DNA of 16,284 bases from Acephala macrosclerotiorum (Eukaryota > Ascomycota > Leotiomycetes > Helotiales > Mollisiaceae): the NCBI GenBank assembly GCA_014904845.1, contig MU119843.1:1-16284 (forward strand), written 5' to 3'. A model generated the notes under the pieces. The model ran no database searches. It had not been told where the DNA came from and saw only the letters and a list, made by a program, of their open reading frames with translations. Within the stretch, counting starts at the first letter, position 1. The number at the start of each line of letters is the position of its first letter. Positions 1-9,385 of the stretch are shown here, one piece after another. The translations under genes and the position numbers were made by a program.

Positions 1-1139
1 AAAATTATAAAAATACGATTATTTAAAATTTATAAATTATACGTTAAACAAAAAAATTTTTAATTTATTTAAATTTATTTTAATATTTATTTTTAATATA
101 TAAATATTTTTATCGTTTTTTATTATAAATAAAAATATTAACGAAAAATCGATTTTAATTTTCGCGAATTTTTATTATTTTTATTTTATAAAATTTTATT
201 ATTTTTTTTTTAAAAAAATTAATATATTAAAATTTTATTATTAATAAATTTTTTTTTATTATTTAATTTTTATAAATAAATTTTAAATTATAATTATTAT
301 TTTATTAATTTTTTAAAAATATTTTTTTTTTTAATTTATTAAATTTTATTAAAATAATAAAATTAATTAATTCTTTTATTAAAAAAAATAAATATATTTT
401 AAAATTCGAATTTATTATATATTAAATTTTTTTTTAAATAAATTTTAAATAATTTATTCGCGATTTAACGATTATAAAAAAACGATAAATTAATTATTTT
501 AATTTTTTAAAAAAATTATTTAAATAAATTTTTTTTTTAATATTAAAAATCGAATTTTAATTAAAAACTTTTTAAAATAAATTTAATTAAAATTATATAT
601 TTATAAAATAAAAATTTTTATTAATTGAATTTATATTAATAATTTTATTTTATTTTTTATAAATTTAATATTTATTAATAATATTATTTATAAAAAACTT
701 AAAAAATTGATTTTAAAAAATTTTTAACGATAAATTTTTTTTAATAATATTTAATTTAAAAAAATTAATATAATTTTTAATATAATTTATTACGTAATAT
801 TTTTAAATTATTTTATTATTTAATATAAAATTTTTTAATAATTAAATTATTAAAATTCGTTTAATAATAAAAATAAATTATAATTCAAATTAAATTAATT
901 TTTTAATATTATAAAATAAAAAAAATAAAAATTTTTTTAATAATAAATTTTTTTTTAAATATAAAATTAAAAAATTAATAATATTTATAAAAAATAATTA
1001 AAAATATTTAATTATTTTTAATAATAAATTGAAATTTAAAATTCGTTTATTTTTTTTTTATTAAATTTTAAAAAAAAAAAATATAAAAAAATTTAATATT
1101 AATAAAAATATTAAAAAAATTATTAAATTTTTTAAAAAA
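1..1139. other. AT-rich RIP-degraded DNA, no gene
   Basis: This stretch has no gene that I can support. It is almost entirely A and T, and most surviving C and G bases sit in CpG dinucleotides, with only occasional others such as the CpA near 49, CpT near 372 and CpA near 883. All frames are broken by stops within short distances. The pattern fits saturation by repeat-induced point mutation of former repeat DNA, but I found no partner copy elsewhere in the window, so its original identity is unknown. Confidence 0.7.
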
Positions 1140-1300
1140 AAAAAAATTAATTTAAAAAATTTCAAGTTTTAAATTTTTTATTTAAAACGAAATTTTTTTT
1201 TTTTAATTTTCTTTTTTTAAATTTAAAACGAATTTATTATATATAAAAAACGATTATAATAAAATTATATATATTTTTTTTAAAAATTTTTATTTATTAT
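1140..1300. repeat. Tandem duplication, unit 1 (161 bp)
   Basis: This is the first of two units that I read as identical base for base, at a period of 167 bp (161-bp unit plus a 6-bp spacer). Both contain the same non-CpG cytosines (ttcaag near 1161 and a ttctttt run near 1210) and the same 12-base T tract. In such a mutated background, perfect identity implies that the duplication arose after the main wave of mutation, or is an assembly effect. The unit is shorter than the few hundred base pairs usually needed to trigger RIP in Neurospora. Confidence 0.9.
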
Positions 1301-1306
1301 TAATTT

Positions 1307-1467
1307 AAAAAAATTAATTTAAAAAATTTCAAGTTTTAAATTTTTTATTTAAAACGAAATTTTTTTTTTTTAATTTTCTTTTTTTAAATTTAAAACGAAT
1401 TTATTATATATAAAAAACGATTATAATAAAATTATATATATTTTTTTTAAAAATTTTTATTTATTAT
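1307..1467. repeat. Tandem duplication, unit 2 (161 bp)
   Basis: This is the second unit of the direct tandem pair, separated from the first by the six bases taattt. Identity stops cleanly at 1467, where the first unit is followed by taattt and this one by aaatt. No function is visible. Confidence 0.9.
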
Positions 1468-1631
1468 AAATTAATTAATAATTTTTATTATTTTTATTTT
1501 AATTAATTAATTAATTAATTTATAAATTATAAATTATTTTAAATAAATTTAATTTATTAATTAAAACGAATTAATTTATAATTAAATTTTTTATTTTATA
1601 TTTTAATATTTTTTATAATAATTTTTTTATT

Positions 1632-1666
<35 letters not shown>

Positions 1667-1835
1667 CGTATTATTATTATTTATATTTGAATTTTTTAAA
1701 ATAAATCGATTAAACGATATAAATTAATTAATTATAATAAATTTTTAAATATTAAAAAATATTTTTATAATAATTATTAATTGAATTTTTAAAATAAAAA
1801 TATTATTAAAATACGTTTAATTAATTTTATAAAAA
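1468..1835. other. AT-rich DNA left of the left element copy
   Basis: No gene is visible. The stretch includes short TTAA-type runs around 1500-1520 and the TTTA microsatellite listed separately. CpG-only cytosines continue. It does not visibly match the flank of the other element copy, so the homology of the left copy seems to begin at about 1836. Confidence 0.6.
1631..1666. repeat. (TTTA)9 microsatellite
   Basis: Nine uninterrupted TTTA units. This is a simple repeat of a kind expected from slippage in AT-rich DNA, and no role is implied. Confidence 0.95.
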
Positions 1836-2012
1836 TATAAATAAAATATTTTAATAATATTAATTTAAAAATTACGTATAATATTATTTATATTAAAATT
1901 AAAATTATATTTTTTAATTTTTACGCGTTTATTAAATTTAAAATTTATAATTAATTAATAAATTATTTAATTTATTTATTTAATTTATTTTTAATTTATT
2001 ATTAATAATATT
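1836..2012 (+). repeat. Terminal repeat of left copy (mutated)
   Basis: This matches the forward terminal repeat at 5882-6055 and the reverse complement of the one at 9195-9385. The ACGT core at about 1874 survives from the CACGTG of the better copies, while the GC-rich part has become AT. An extra 11 bases lie near 1851-1861 and about 20 bases are missing after 1886. It is the most degraded of the three terminal repeats. Confidence 0.75.
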
Positions 2013-3903
2013 TAATTAATTATAAAATAATTAAATTTTTATATAAAAATTTTTTTTTAAATAATTTATTTTTTATAAAAAAAAATTTAAAATAATTAAT
2101 ATATTTTTAAAAAAAACGAAAATTTATAAAAAAAATTTTATAAAAACGCGTTAAATATATTAAAATTATTAAAAATTTAAAAAGAAATAATACGAAAATA
2201 ATTTTAAATTTATTTATATTATATAAAATAATATTATTTACGAAAAATAAATAAAAAAACGCGAAAATAATTTGAAATTTATATTAAAAATAAATTTTTT
2301 TATTATTTATTATATAATTATTTTTTAAAATTAAATTTATTTATAATAAAAATAAATAAAAAAAAATATCGATTTTATAAATAATAAAAATTTTAACGAA
2401 AAAAATATTAAATAAATATATTTTTTATTAATTTAAAATATATAAAAAAAAAATTTTTAAAAAATTTTTAAAAAATATATATAATAAATTTTACGTATAA
2501 TATATAAAAATTTTATATATTGTTTTCGAGATTTTTTATATATTTATAAAATTTAAATATTAAAAAATAAAAAATTTATTATTAATAATTTAAAAAAACT
2601 TTTTTAATAAAATTTTTTTATAAATAAATATAAATAAAAATTATTAATTAATTAAAAAATTTTTTTTTTTTTAATAAAATTAATTAATTAAATTAATAAA
2701 TTAAAATATTTTAATATTAATAATTAATATTCAAAATATAATTATTTTTTCGATTTTAATTATTAATACGAATTTTTTTTTATAATAATAATTATTTTTA
2801 CGATTATTTTATATATTTTTTTTATTATAATTTTTTTTATATATACGAATTTATTTATTAATAATTTATAAAATATTTATATTAATAATAAAAAATTATA
2901 TAAAAAATTATATAATATTTTTAATTATAAATTATTGATTTTTTATATTTATTATAATAAAATATTTTTTATTAATTTTATAAAACGTATAAATACGTTT
3001 TATTTTAATAAATTTTTAAAAAAAAAATTCGATTTTATTATATTAATAATAATAATAAAAATTTATTTTAAAATTAAAAAGAATTAATAATTATATATAT
3101 TTTTATAAAAAAAAATAATTTTAATAAAAATTAAATTAAAATATTTATAAATATTTTTTAATTAATTTTAAAAAATTAAATTAATTATATTTATAAAAAA
3201 CGAAATAAAAAACGCGATTAAAAATAAAATCGAAAATATTAAAATTAAATTTTTTTTAAAAATAAATATTATAAAAATTATAAATTTTAAAAAATATTAT
3301 ATTTATAATAAATCGAAATATTATAATAATTTATTATTAAAAATTTTTTATTAAAATCGAAAAAATAAAAAATAAAAATAAAAATTATTTTATTATATTT
3401 AAAAAAATTAATAATATATAAATAATAATTGTTTTAAATAATTAATTTATTTATTAAATTATTATTAAAAAAATATATTTAATATTTTATTATTATAATT
3501 TAAATTATTTAAATCGAATTAATATTTATTTTTTATTTTCGAAAATTTTTTAAAAAATTATATTAAATAATAAAATTATTAATTAATTACAATTTATAAT
3601 ATTATAAAAATTTAATATTAATATTTAATTAAATATTTTTACGATTAAAATTTATAAAATTTATTTTAATAAAAATATTATTTTATTATATAAAATTATT
3701 TAAATTAAAATTTTATTAAATATTATTATTAAATAATATTATTATTATTAAATATATAAATAATTATTTAAAAAATTCAAATTTATTTTATGAAATAATT
3801 ATAAATTTAATTATTTAATTATTATTAACGTTTTATATTTAAATAAAAAATTAATTTTATAAATAATAATTTTATTTATAATATTTTAAATTATTAAATT
3901 TAT
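1836..3903 (+). mobile_element. Left copy of a TIR element family, fully RIP-degraded
   Basis: This segment aligns along its whole length with the reverse complement of 6961-9385. Clear anchors are 3475-3575 against 7470-7565, 2520-2640 against 8520-8610, 3779-3903 against 6961-7120, and 1890-2010 against 9195-9310. Its first 50 bases (1836-1886) are a mutated form of the terminal repeat: in 1855-1886 every difference from the better preserved copy at 9385 is a transition except one. About 20 bases of the terminal repeat, just after 1886, are deleted. No transposase can be read. Homology to the other copy stops near 3903, and I could not find the far terminal repeat, so the copy is truncated or continues into unalignable sequence. 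Orientation is arbitrary and defined as plus here. Confidence 0.8.
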
Positions 3904-5881
3904 AAAAAATATATTATATATATATTAAATCGATATATATTAAAAATTATTAAATTATATTATTTATAATATTAAAAAAAAAAATTTATTTATAAAATTT
4001 TAATAAAACGTTAAAATAATAATAATTAAAATTAAAAAAATATTTATTAAAATTTATAATAATATAAAAAAAATAAAAAAATATTATATTTTATATTATC
4101 GAGTTTATAAATTTATTTATAATAAATTCATTAAAAAATAAATTAATAAAAATATAATTTTATAAATAATAATTAAAATTGTTAATAATTCGATTAAATT
4201 AAATAATATTATATTTATATTATTAATTTTTAAAATATATTTTAAAATAATTAATAATAATATATTATTATTATTAATTATTAAAAAAAATATATTATTT
4301 ATATATTTAATATAAAAAAAAAATATTAAAATTTTATTTTTTTTATTTTTTTAATCGAATAAAATAAATAAAAAATTAATTAAAAAATATAATTAAAAAC
4401 ATTTAAAAAAATTATAAAATAAAAATATATATAATAAAAAATTTAAATAAAATAAATATTATAATTTTATTAAAAATAATAAAAAAAATTATAAAAATTT
4501 TAATAATTAATTTTTTATTATTATTATTAAAAAAATTAAAATTTTTATAATTTTTATAATAAATAAAAAAAAACAATATAAAATTATTATTAAAATTATA
4601 AAAAAAAAATATAATTATAATTTTTAATAATTTAAAAAATTAATTAATAATTGATTATCGTTTTAATATTTTTTTTAATTTAATTTTTAAATAAAAAAAT
4701 TAAAATATAATTTTATAATATTATTTAAATTTATATTAATATATTTATTAAAAAAAAATTTATTTAAATTTATTAAATATAATTATAATTATTTTAAAAT
4801 TTTTATATAAAATTATAAAATTAAAAATATATTAATAAATTATATATTATAAATATTATAAAAAATAATTATTTATAATTATATTAATATATAATTTTTA
4901 TTTTTTAATTATAATTATAAAATTTTTTTCGATATTATTAAAATATAAATTAATAATACGTTTATATTAATAAAAAAAAAATTTAAAAAAAATTTAATAT
5001 TAAAAATATTATTAATTTTTAATAAATATATTTTAATTTAATTTAAAAATATAATTTAATTATAATAAAAAATTTAAATTAATAAATATTAAATTATTTA
5101 ATTTTTAAATTAAAAATTTAAATATATTATTTTTAATTTATTTATAATAAAATTTTTTATTTTTATTAATAATTTATTTATAAATAATAAAATTTTTAAT
5201 TTTTAAATTAAATATAAAATTATTTTAATAAATAAATATTAATTAAATAATAAAAAATTCGAAATTAAAATTTTATTAAAAACGTTTTAATTTTTAAAAT
5301 ATATAATATAATAATTATTTAATAATTCGATTTTTTTAAAATTTTAATAATTATTTATATAAATTTATATTTATTATACGAATATTTAATTAAATTAAAA
5401 ACGATTAAAAAAAAACGTTTTATAATTAATATTATAATTTTTTATTAATCGTATAAATATAAAAAATTATAAAAAATTTAATAAATTAATAATTAAAATA
5501 ATTTAATAAATATTATAATAAAATTAATATTTAATAAAATTTTAAAAAAATTTTAAATACGAATTATTTTAAAATTCGAATAAAAAAATAAATTAAAAAA
5601 AAAAAATAATAAAAATAATATAAAAAATTTAAAAAAAAATTTATTAAAAAAAAAAAAAAAATTTTTTTTTTTTATATTATATTTTGAATTTTATAATTAT
5701 TTAATTTATAAAATTAAAAAAAAAAAAATTATTTTAATTTTAATATTTATAATTTTTAATAAATATTAAAAATAATATTAATTTATTAATATTATTTTTA
5801 AAATTTAATTATATAATTTTTATATTAAAATATAAACGAGTTTTATATATTAACGAATTATAATAAAAAAAAAATTACTAA
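3904..5881. other. AT-rich spacer between the inverted copies, no gene
   Basis: About 2 kb with no gene, no recognisable repeat partner and no readable reverse-complement terminal repeat. Base use is the same as in the left copy (CpG-restricted cytosines). It may be the unmatched second half of the left element or unrelated older repeat DNA. Homopolymer tracts cluster near 5580-5675. Confidence 0.6.
5872..5881. repeat. Possible target-site duplication, left
   Basis: The ten bases aaattactaa directly outside the left terminal repeat match eight of ten bases of taattaataa directly outside the right one. In such AT-rich DNA this degree of match could be chance, and both differences are transversions, which RIP does not explain. 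Confidence 0.3.
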
Positions 5882-6055
5882 TATAAATACAATATTAATT
5901 TAGTAATCACGTGCGATACTAGGCTAGATCGGGATTAGCGCCGTTTGTACTAAAGTTAAAATTATATTTTTTAATTTTTATACGTTTATTAAATTTAAAA
6001 TTTATAATTAATTAATAAATTATTTAATTTATTATTAATAATAAATATTTTTAAT
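5882..6055 (+). repeat. Left inverted terminal repeat (TIR-A), lightly mutated
   Basis: Positions 5882-6033 align base for base with the reverse complement of 9234-9385. I count about 18 transitions and one transversion. In 16 of the transitions this copy carries the A or T, so it is the more mutated of the pair. It contains CACGTG at 5908-5913 and a GC-rich stretch to about 5944. The last part (about 6034-6055) follows the left copy's inner terminal repeat with a short deletion, then homology ends abruptly at 6055. Confidence 0.85.
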
Positions 6056-6427
6056 TGCTTGTCCGGCATAAAGACTAATACCAACTTTTCTATATACACG
6101 TGACATTAACCCTCTTTACAATGGGCGATTTTGCTCAAATTTAATCGAGGTACTCAAATGTAGCGATTTGATTAGTCTGTTAAGAATTCCGCAGTCACGA
6201 GACTTCGGACTAATATGCAGCCGATCTAGTAAGGAACACTAAAATCTTACGATTGCAGCTAGCTTACAACTTTCAATTATTAATTAATCCAAATCACATA
6301 AGACTTATAAATAAGTTGAAAGTCAATTAAATACTTTTAGATTTCAAGTTTCAAGTAATTCTATTAATCCGTTGTTGTGCAAATCAATAGAATATAGTCA
6401 TACTGAGCAAAAATGGCGACCGCAAAA

Positions 6428-6457
6428 CTGCCTAAGTGCGTTTCTGCTTTAGGCATT
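6428..6457. repeat. GCCTAA...TTAGGC motif, copy 1
   Basis: This is an imperfect direct repeat of 6646-6675. Within it, GCCTAA (6430-6435) and TTAGGC (6449-6454) can pair as a six-base stem. Its partner has the same TTAGGC arm but a changed left arm. It suggests internal duplication within the island. Confidence 0.6.
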
Positions 6458-6523
6458 GAAATGCTAGCACACCAAAATCCTACTCTTATTAACTCTATAG
6501 TTGCGCAGCTTTCAAGGGGGGTT

Positions 6524-6542
6524 CTAGGGGGTCTCCCCCTAG
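6524..6542. repeat. GC hairpin 1 (8-bp perfect stem)
   Basis: CTAGGGGG and CCCCCTAG flank a three-base loop TCT, giving a perfect eight-pair stem. It is preceded by a run of G and followed by taaatata. The wider unit of about 33 bases recurs at 6608-6640. Confidence 0.9.
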
Positions 6543-6614
6543 TAAATATAGTCGTAATAACTATTTATAATCAATAGAATCAATAGTAGCAATTCAATAT
6601 AAGAGACGGGGGTC

Positions 6615-6633
6615 CCAGGGGGTGTCCCCCTGG
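6615..6633. repeat. GC hairpin 2 (8-bp perfect stem)
   Basis: CCAGGGGG and CCCCCTGG flank the loop TGT. It differs from hairpin 1 by one compensating pair (C-G here, T-A there) and one loop base, with gggggtc before it and taatata after it as in the first copy. The two are clearly the same motif duplicated about 91 bases apart. Confidence 0.9.
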
Positions 6634-6645
6634 TAATATAAGGCT

Positions 6646-6675
6646 CTGCAGTAAGTGTGTTCTGCCTTAGGCACT
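6646..6675. repeat. GCCTAA...TTAGGC motif, copy 2
   Basis: This is the direct repeat partner of 6428-6457, starting ctgcagtaagtg and ending ccttaggcact. It lies just right of GC hairpin 2, whereas copy 1 lies left of hairpin 1, so the order of the two motif types is mirrored around 6545-6605. Confidence 0.55.
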
Positions 6676-6809
6676 AGGAGCTTATCAGCTTATCGGCTTC
6701 ACCGCCCGGCAGAATCCAGAACCTCAATAAAACTATTCCAACTTCAAATGCTTATAAACGCTCAAATTAAGAGCTTTTAGCTTGAAACTTAAAATAAGAG
6801 TAAATTACT

Positions 6810-6860
6810 AAAGTCGAAGACTTTGTAGCCCTCCGCAGGAGCGCCCCTGCGAGGCCTGCG
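6810..6860. repeat. Cluster of small GC hairpins
   Basis: AAAGTC and GACTTT pair around GAA at 6810-6824. Just downstream CTCC and GGAG pair around GCA at 6831-6841, and CGCAGG (6834-6839) can alternatively pair with CCTGCG at 6846-6851 or again at 6855-6860. These are competing stem-loops with no recognised RNA family. Confidence 0.6.
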
Positions 6861-6883
6861 AAGCAAAATGTGCGTCGAGTAAA

Positions 6884-6945
6884 GAAAGAAAAAGCTCGTC
6901 CGCTATTGGCTCGCTTAGCGAGCCGCCGGACGGGCTTTTTCTTTC
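6884..6945. repeat. 62-base strong hairpin at right end of island
   Basis: Arms 6884-6902 and 6927-6945 are 19 bases each and pair throughout except for one G-T position (T at 6896), which itself looks like a C-to-T change. The top of the stem holds a further eight-base perfect inverted repeat, GGCTCGCT (6908-6915) and AGCGAGCC (6917-6924). The right arm ends in a T-rich run (gggctttttctttc). It could be a transposon-end structure or a terminator-like fold. Helitrons carry a hairpin near the 3' end, but no CTRR end follows at the expected short distance. Confidence 0.85.
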
Positions 6946-6989
6946 GGAACGAGAGAAACATTTTAAATTTAATAATTTAAAATATTATA

Positions 6990-7045
6990 AATAAATTTAT
7001 TATTTATAAAATAAATTTATTATTTATAAAATAAATTTATTATTT
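6990..7045. repeat. 20-bp tandem repeat, about 2.8 units
   Basis: The unit ataaatttattatttataaa starts at 6991, 7011 and 7031. The matching region of the left copy (about 3850-3890) has fewer and more diverged units, so the array changed length after the copies separated. It begins about 30 bases inside the edge of the unmutated island. Confidence 0.8.
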
Positions 7046-7904
7046 AAATATAAAACGTTAATAATAATCGAATAATTAAATTTGTAATTATTTTATAAAA
7101 TAAATTTAAATTTTTTAAATAATTATTTATATATTTAATAAAATATTAAATATATTTAATATTTATATTATAATTAATTTATTAAAAAAAATCTATAAAA
7201 CGTCGTATTAATAAATAATTAAAACGTTTATATAATTAATATAATAATATTTATAAATAATTTTATTTTTTTATAATAAAAACGATTTTATTTTTTTTAA
7301 ATTTTTAAATTTTATATTTATAATATTTAATAAAATATTAATTTAAATAATTTTTAATAATAAAATAATATTTTTATTAAAATAAATTTTATATATTTTA
7401 ATTATAAAAATATTTAATTAAATATTAATATTATAAATTATAATTAATTAATAATTAATATTTTAACGATTTTATTATTTAATATAATCTTTTGAAAAAA
7501 TTTTAAAAATAAAAAATAAATATTAATTCGATTTAAATAATTTAAATTATAATAATAAAATATTAAATATATTTTTTTTCGTAATAATATAATAAATAAA
7601 TTAATTATTTAAAATTATTTTTATTTTTATATTTATTAATAATTAATAAATTTTTATTATTTAAATATTTTTTAATAAATTTTTTATTTTTTCGATTTTA
7701 ATAAAAAATTTTTAATAATAAATTATTATAATATTTCGATTAATCGTATATTAAATTTATTATTGAAATTTTATATATATTTATTATTATTTTTTTATTA
7801 TATATTTTATAAATTAATATTTTAATTTATTATAAATATAATATTTTTTTTAATATAATTCTTTTTAAAATTTATAATTTTTATAATATTTATTTTAAAA
7901 AAAA

Positions 7905-7945
7905 TTTCGATTTTAATATTTTCGATTTTAATATTTTCGATTTTA
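7905..7945. repeat. 15-bp tandem repeat, about 3 units
   Basis: The unit tttcgattttaatat recurs with its CpG at 7908, 7923 and 7938. The left copy has one clear unit and one degraded one near 3220-3240. Confidence 0.8.
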
Positions 7946-9233
7946 TTTTTAATCGCGTTTTTTATTTTATTTTTTATAAATATAATTAATTTAATTTTAA
8001 TTAAATTCGTTTTTTTTTATTTTAAAAAATAAAATTTAAATTATATTATTATATTTTATATAATTACGTTAAAATATTTATAAATATTTTAATTTAATTT
8101 TTATTAAAAAAAGTTTTTTTATAAAAATATATATATTTAACGATTTTTTTTAATTTTAAAATAAATTTTTATTATTATTATTTATATAATAATATAAATT
8201 TTTTTTTAAAAATTTTATTAAAATAAAACGTATTTATACGTTATATAAAATTAATAAAAAAAAATTTATTATATTAATTTTATTATAATAATTATAAAAA
8301 ATTAATAATTTGTAATTAAAAATATTATATAATTTTTTATTATATTTTTTATTAAATTTATATATAATTTAATAAAAATATTTTATAAATTATTATATTA
8401 ATTCGATTATTATTAAAAAAATTATTAATAAATAAATTAAATATTTTAATTTATTAATTAAATTAATTAATTTTATTAAAAAAAAAAAATTTATTTTTTA
8501 ATTAATTAACGATTTTTATTTATATTTATTTTTAAAATTTTTTTTAAATTATTGATAATAAATTTTTTATTTTTTAATATTTAAATTTCGTAAATATATA
8601 AAAAGTTTTATAAACGACGTATAAAATTTTTATTATTCGTTAAATCGAAATTTTTATTTTTTTTATTTTTATTATAAAAAAATTTAATTTTAAATAAATT
8701 TATTATTTTAAAAAATAATTATATAATAAATAATAAAAATATTAAAAATATTAATTTAAATTTAAATAAATATTATTATTAATATTTATACGTTTTTAAT
8801 TAAATAATAAATAAAAATATAAAACTTTTTTTAAAAATTTGTTTTTAATATAAATTCGAATAAATTAATATAAATTTAAAATCGTTTTTACGTTTTTTTA
8901 TTCGTTTTTTATAAACGTTATTATTTTGCATAATAAATATAAATTTAAAAAATAAATATAAATTTAAAATTGTTTTTATATTATTTTTTTTAAAGTTTTA
9001 ATAATTTTAATATTTTTAATATATTTTTATAAAAAAGATTTTATAAATTTTTATTTTTTTAAAAATATATTAATTATTTTAAATATTTTTTTATAAAAAG
9101 CAAATTATTTAAAAAAAAAATATATATTATAAATTAATTTTTTTTAAATAAAAAATTAATTATTTCGTAATTAATTAAATAATTATTAATTGATATTAAT
9201 ATTATTAAAAATAAATTAAAAACGAAATAAATA

Positions 9234-9385
9234 AATAAATTAAATAATTTATTAATTAATTATAAATTATAAATTTAATAAGCGCACAAAAATTGAAAAG
9301 TATAATTTCAATTTTAGCGCAGGCGACGCTAGTCCCGATCTGGCCTAGTGCCGCACGTGACTACTAAACTAATATTGTATTTATA
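9234..9385 (-). repeat. Right inverted terminal repeat (TIR-C), best preserved
   Basis: Read on the minus strand from 9385 inward, this is the least mutated terminal repeat. It carries CACGTG at 9354-9359 and a GC-rich run of about 45 bases. Only two of the roughly 18 transitions against TIR-A place the A or T in this copy. Looser homology to the left copy continues inward to about 9195. The unmutated state stops at the outer end of the repeat, where RIP-degraded flank begins. Confidence 0.85.

Larger units (their letters stand above)
6056..6960. other. 905-bp unmutated island inside the element
   Basis: This is the only long stretch of ordinary base composition in the window, rich in CpA and TpG, which are scarce elsewhere. 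It begins at gcttgtccggc (6056) and ends at gaaacatttt (6960), exactly where homology to the terminal repeat and to the degraded interior stops. The left copy has no counterpart. The eleven bases at 6056-6066 recur inverted at 6924-6934 with two transition differences, which may mark its ends. It holds two near-identical GC hairpins, a duplicated GCCTAA/TTAGGC motif and a strong terminal hairpin. The longest open frame (minus strand, 6767-6961, 64 codons) runs through these hairpins and looks accidental. It may be a captured single-copy host fragment, another small non-coding element, or a piece of organellar DNA. Confidence 0.7.
6961..9233 (-). mobile_element. RIP-degraded interior of the second element copy
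   Basis: About 2.3 kb that aligns in reverse with 1930-3903. No reading frame survives. Differences between the copies include CpA-to-TpA changes (for example ttattatcaat in the reverse of this copy against ttattattaat near 2580) and some CpG-to-TpA changes (tttacgaaa against tttataaaa near 2545), besides small length changes in simple repeats. The gene content of the original element cannot be recovered from these copies. Confidence 0.75.
5882..9385 (-). mobile_element. 3.5-kb TIR element, mosaic of intact and RIP-degraded parts
   Basis: The element is bounded by inverted terminal repeats at 5882-6055 and 9195-9385. Inside it are a 905-bp unmutated block (6056-6960) and about 2.3 kb of RIP-degraded sequence (6961-9233) that is the reverse complement of the left copy 1836-3903. 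No transposase frame survives. Long terminal repeats, a total near 3.5 kb and a possible 10-bp target duplication resemble fungal Mutator-like elements such as Hop, but this is only a structural resemblance; Tc1/mariner or hAT membership is not excluded. The right flank is a fragment of the same family, so the copy appears nested in an older one. Confidence 0.75.

Noticed and set aside
3904..5881. Far terminal repeat of the left copy
   Set aside because: I searched by eye for an AT-converted, reverse-complement terminal repeat and found no stretch convincing beyond low-complexity similarity.
6884..6960. Helitron 3' end
   Set aside because: A hairpin is present, but no CTRR terminus follows shortly after it, and no TC start or A/T insertion site pairing could be shown for 6056.
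6056..6960. tRNA or tRNA-derived SINE in the island
   Set aside because: No box A and box B pair with proper spacing and no cloverleaf could be drawn; the visible stems are simple hairpins.
6767..6961. 64-codon open frame on the minus strand (starts MFLSFRKK)
   Set aside because: It runs straight through the 62-base hairpin and the smaller GC hairpins, so its sequence is explained by inverted repeats. It has no recognisable domain and is open mainly because this is the only non-AT-rich part of the window.
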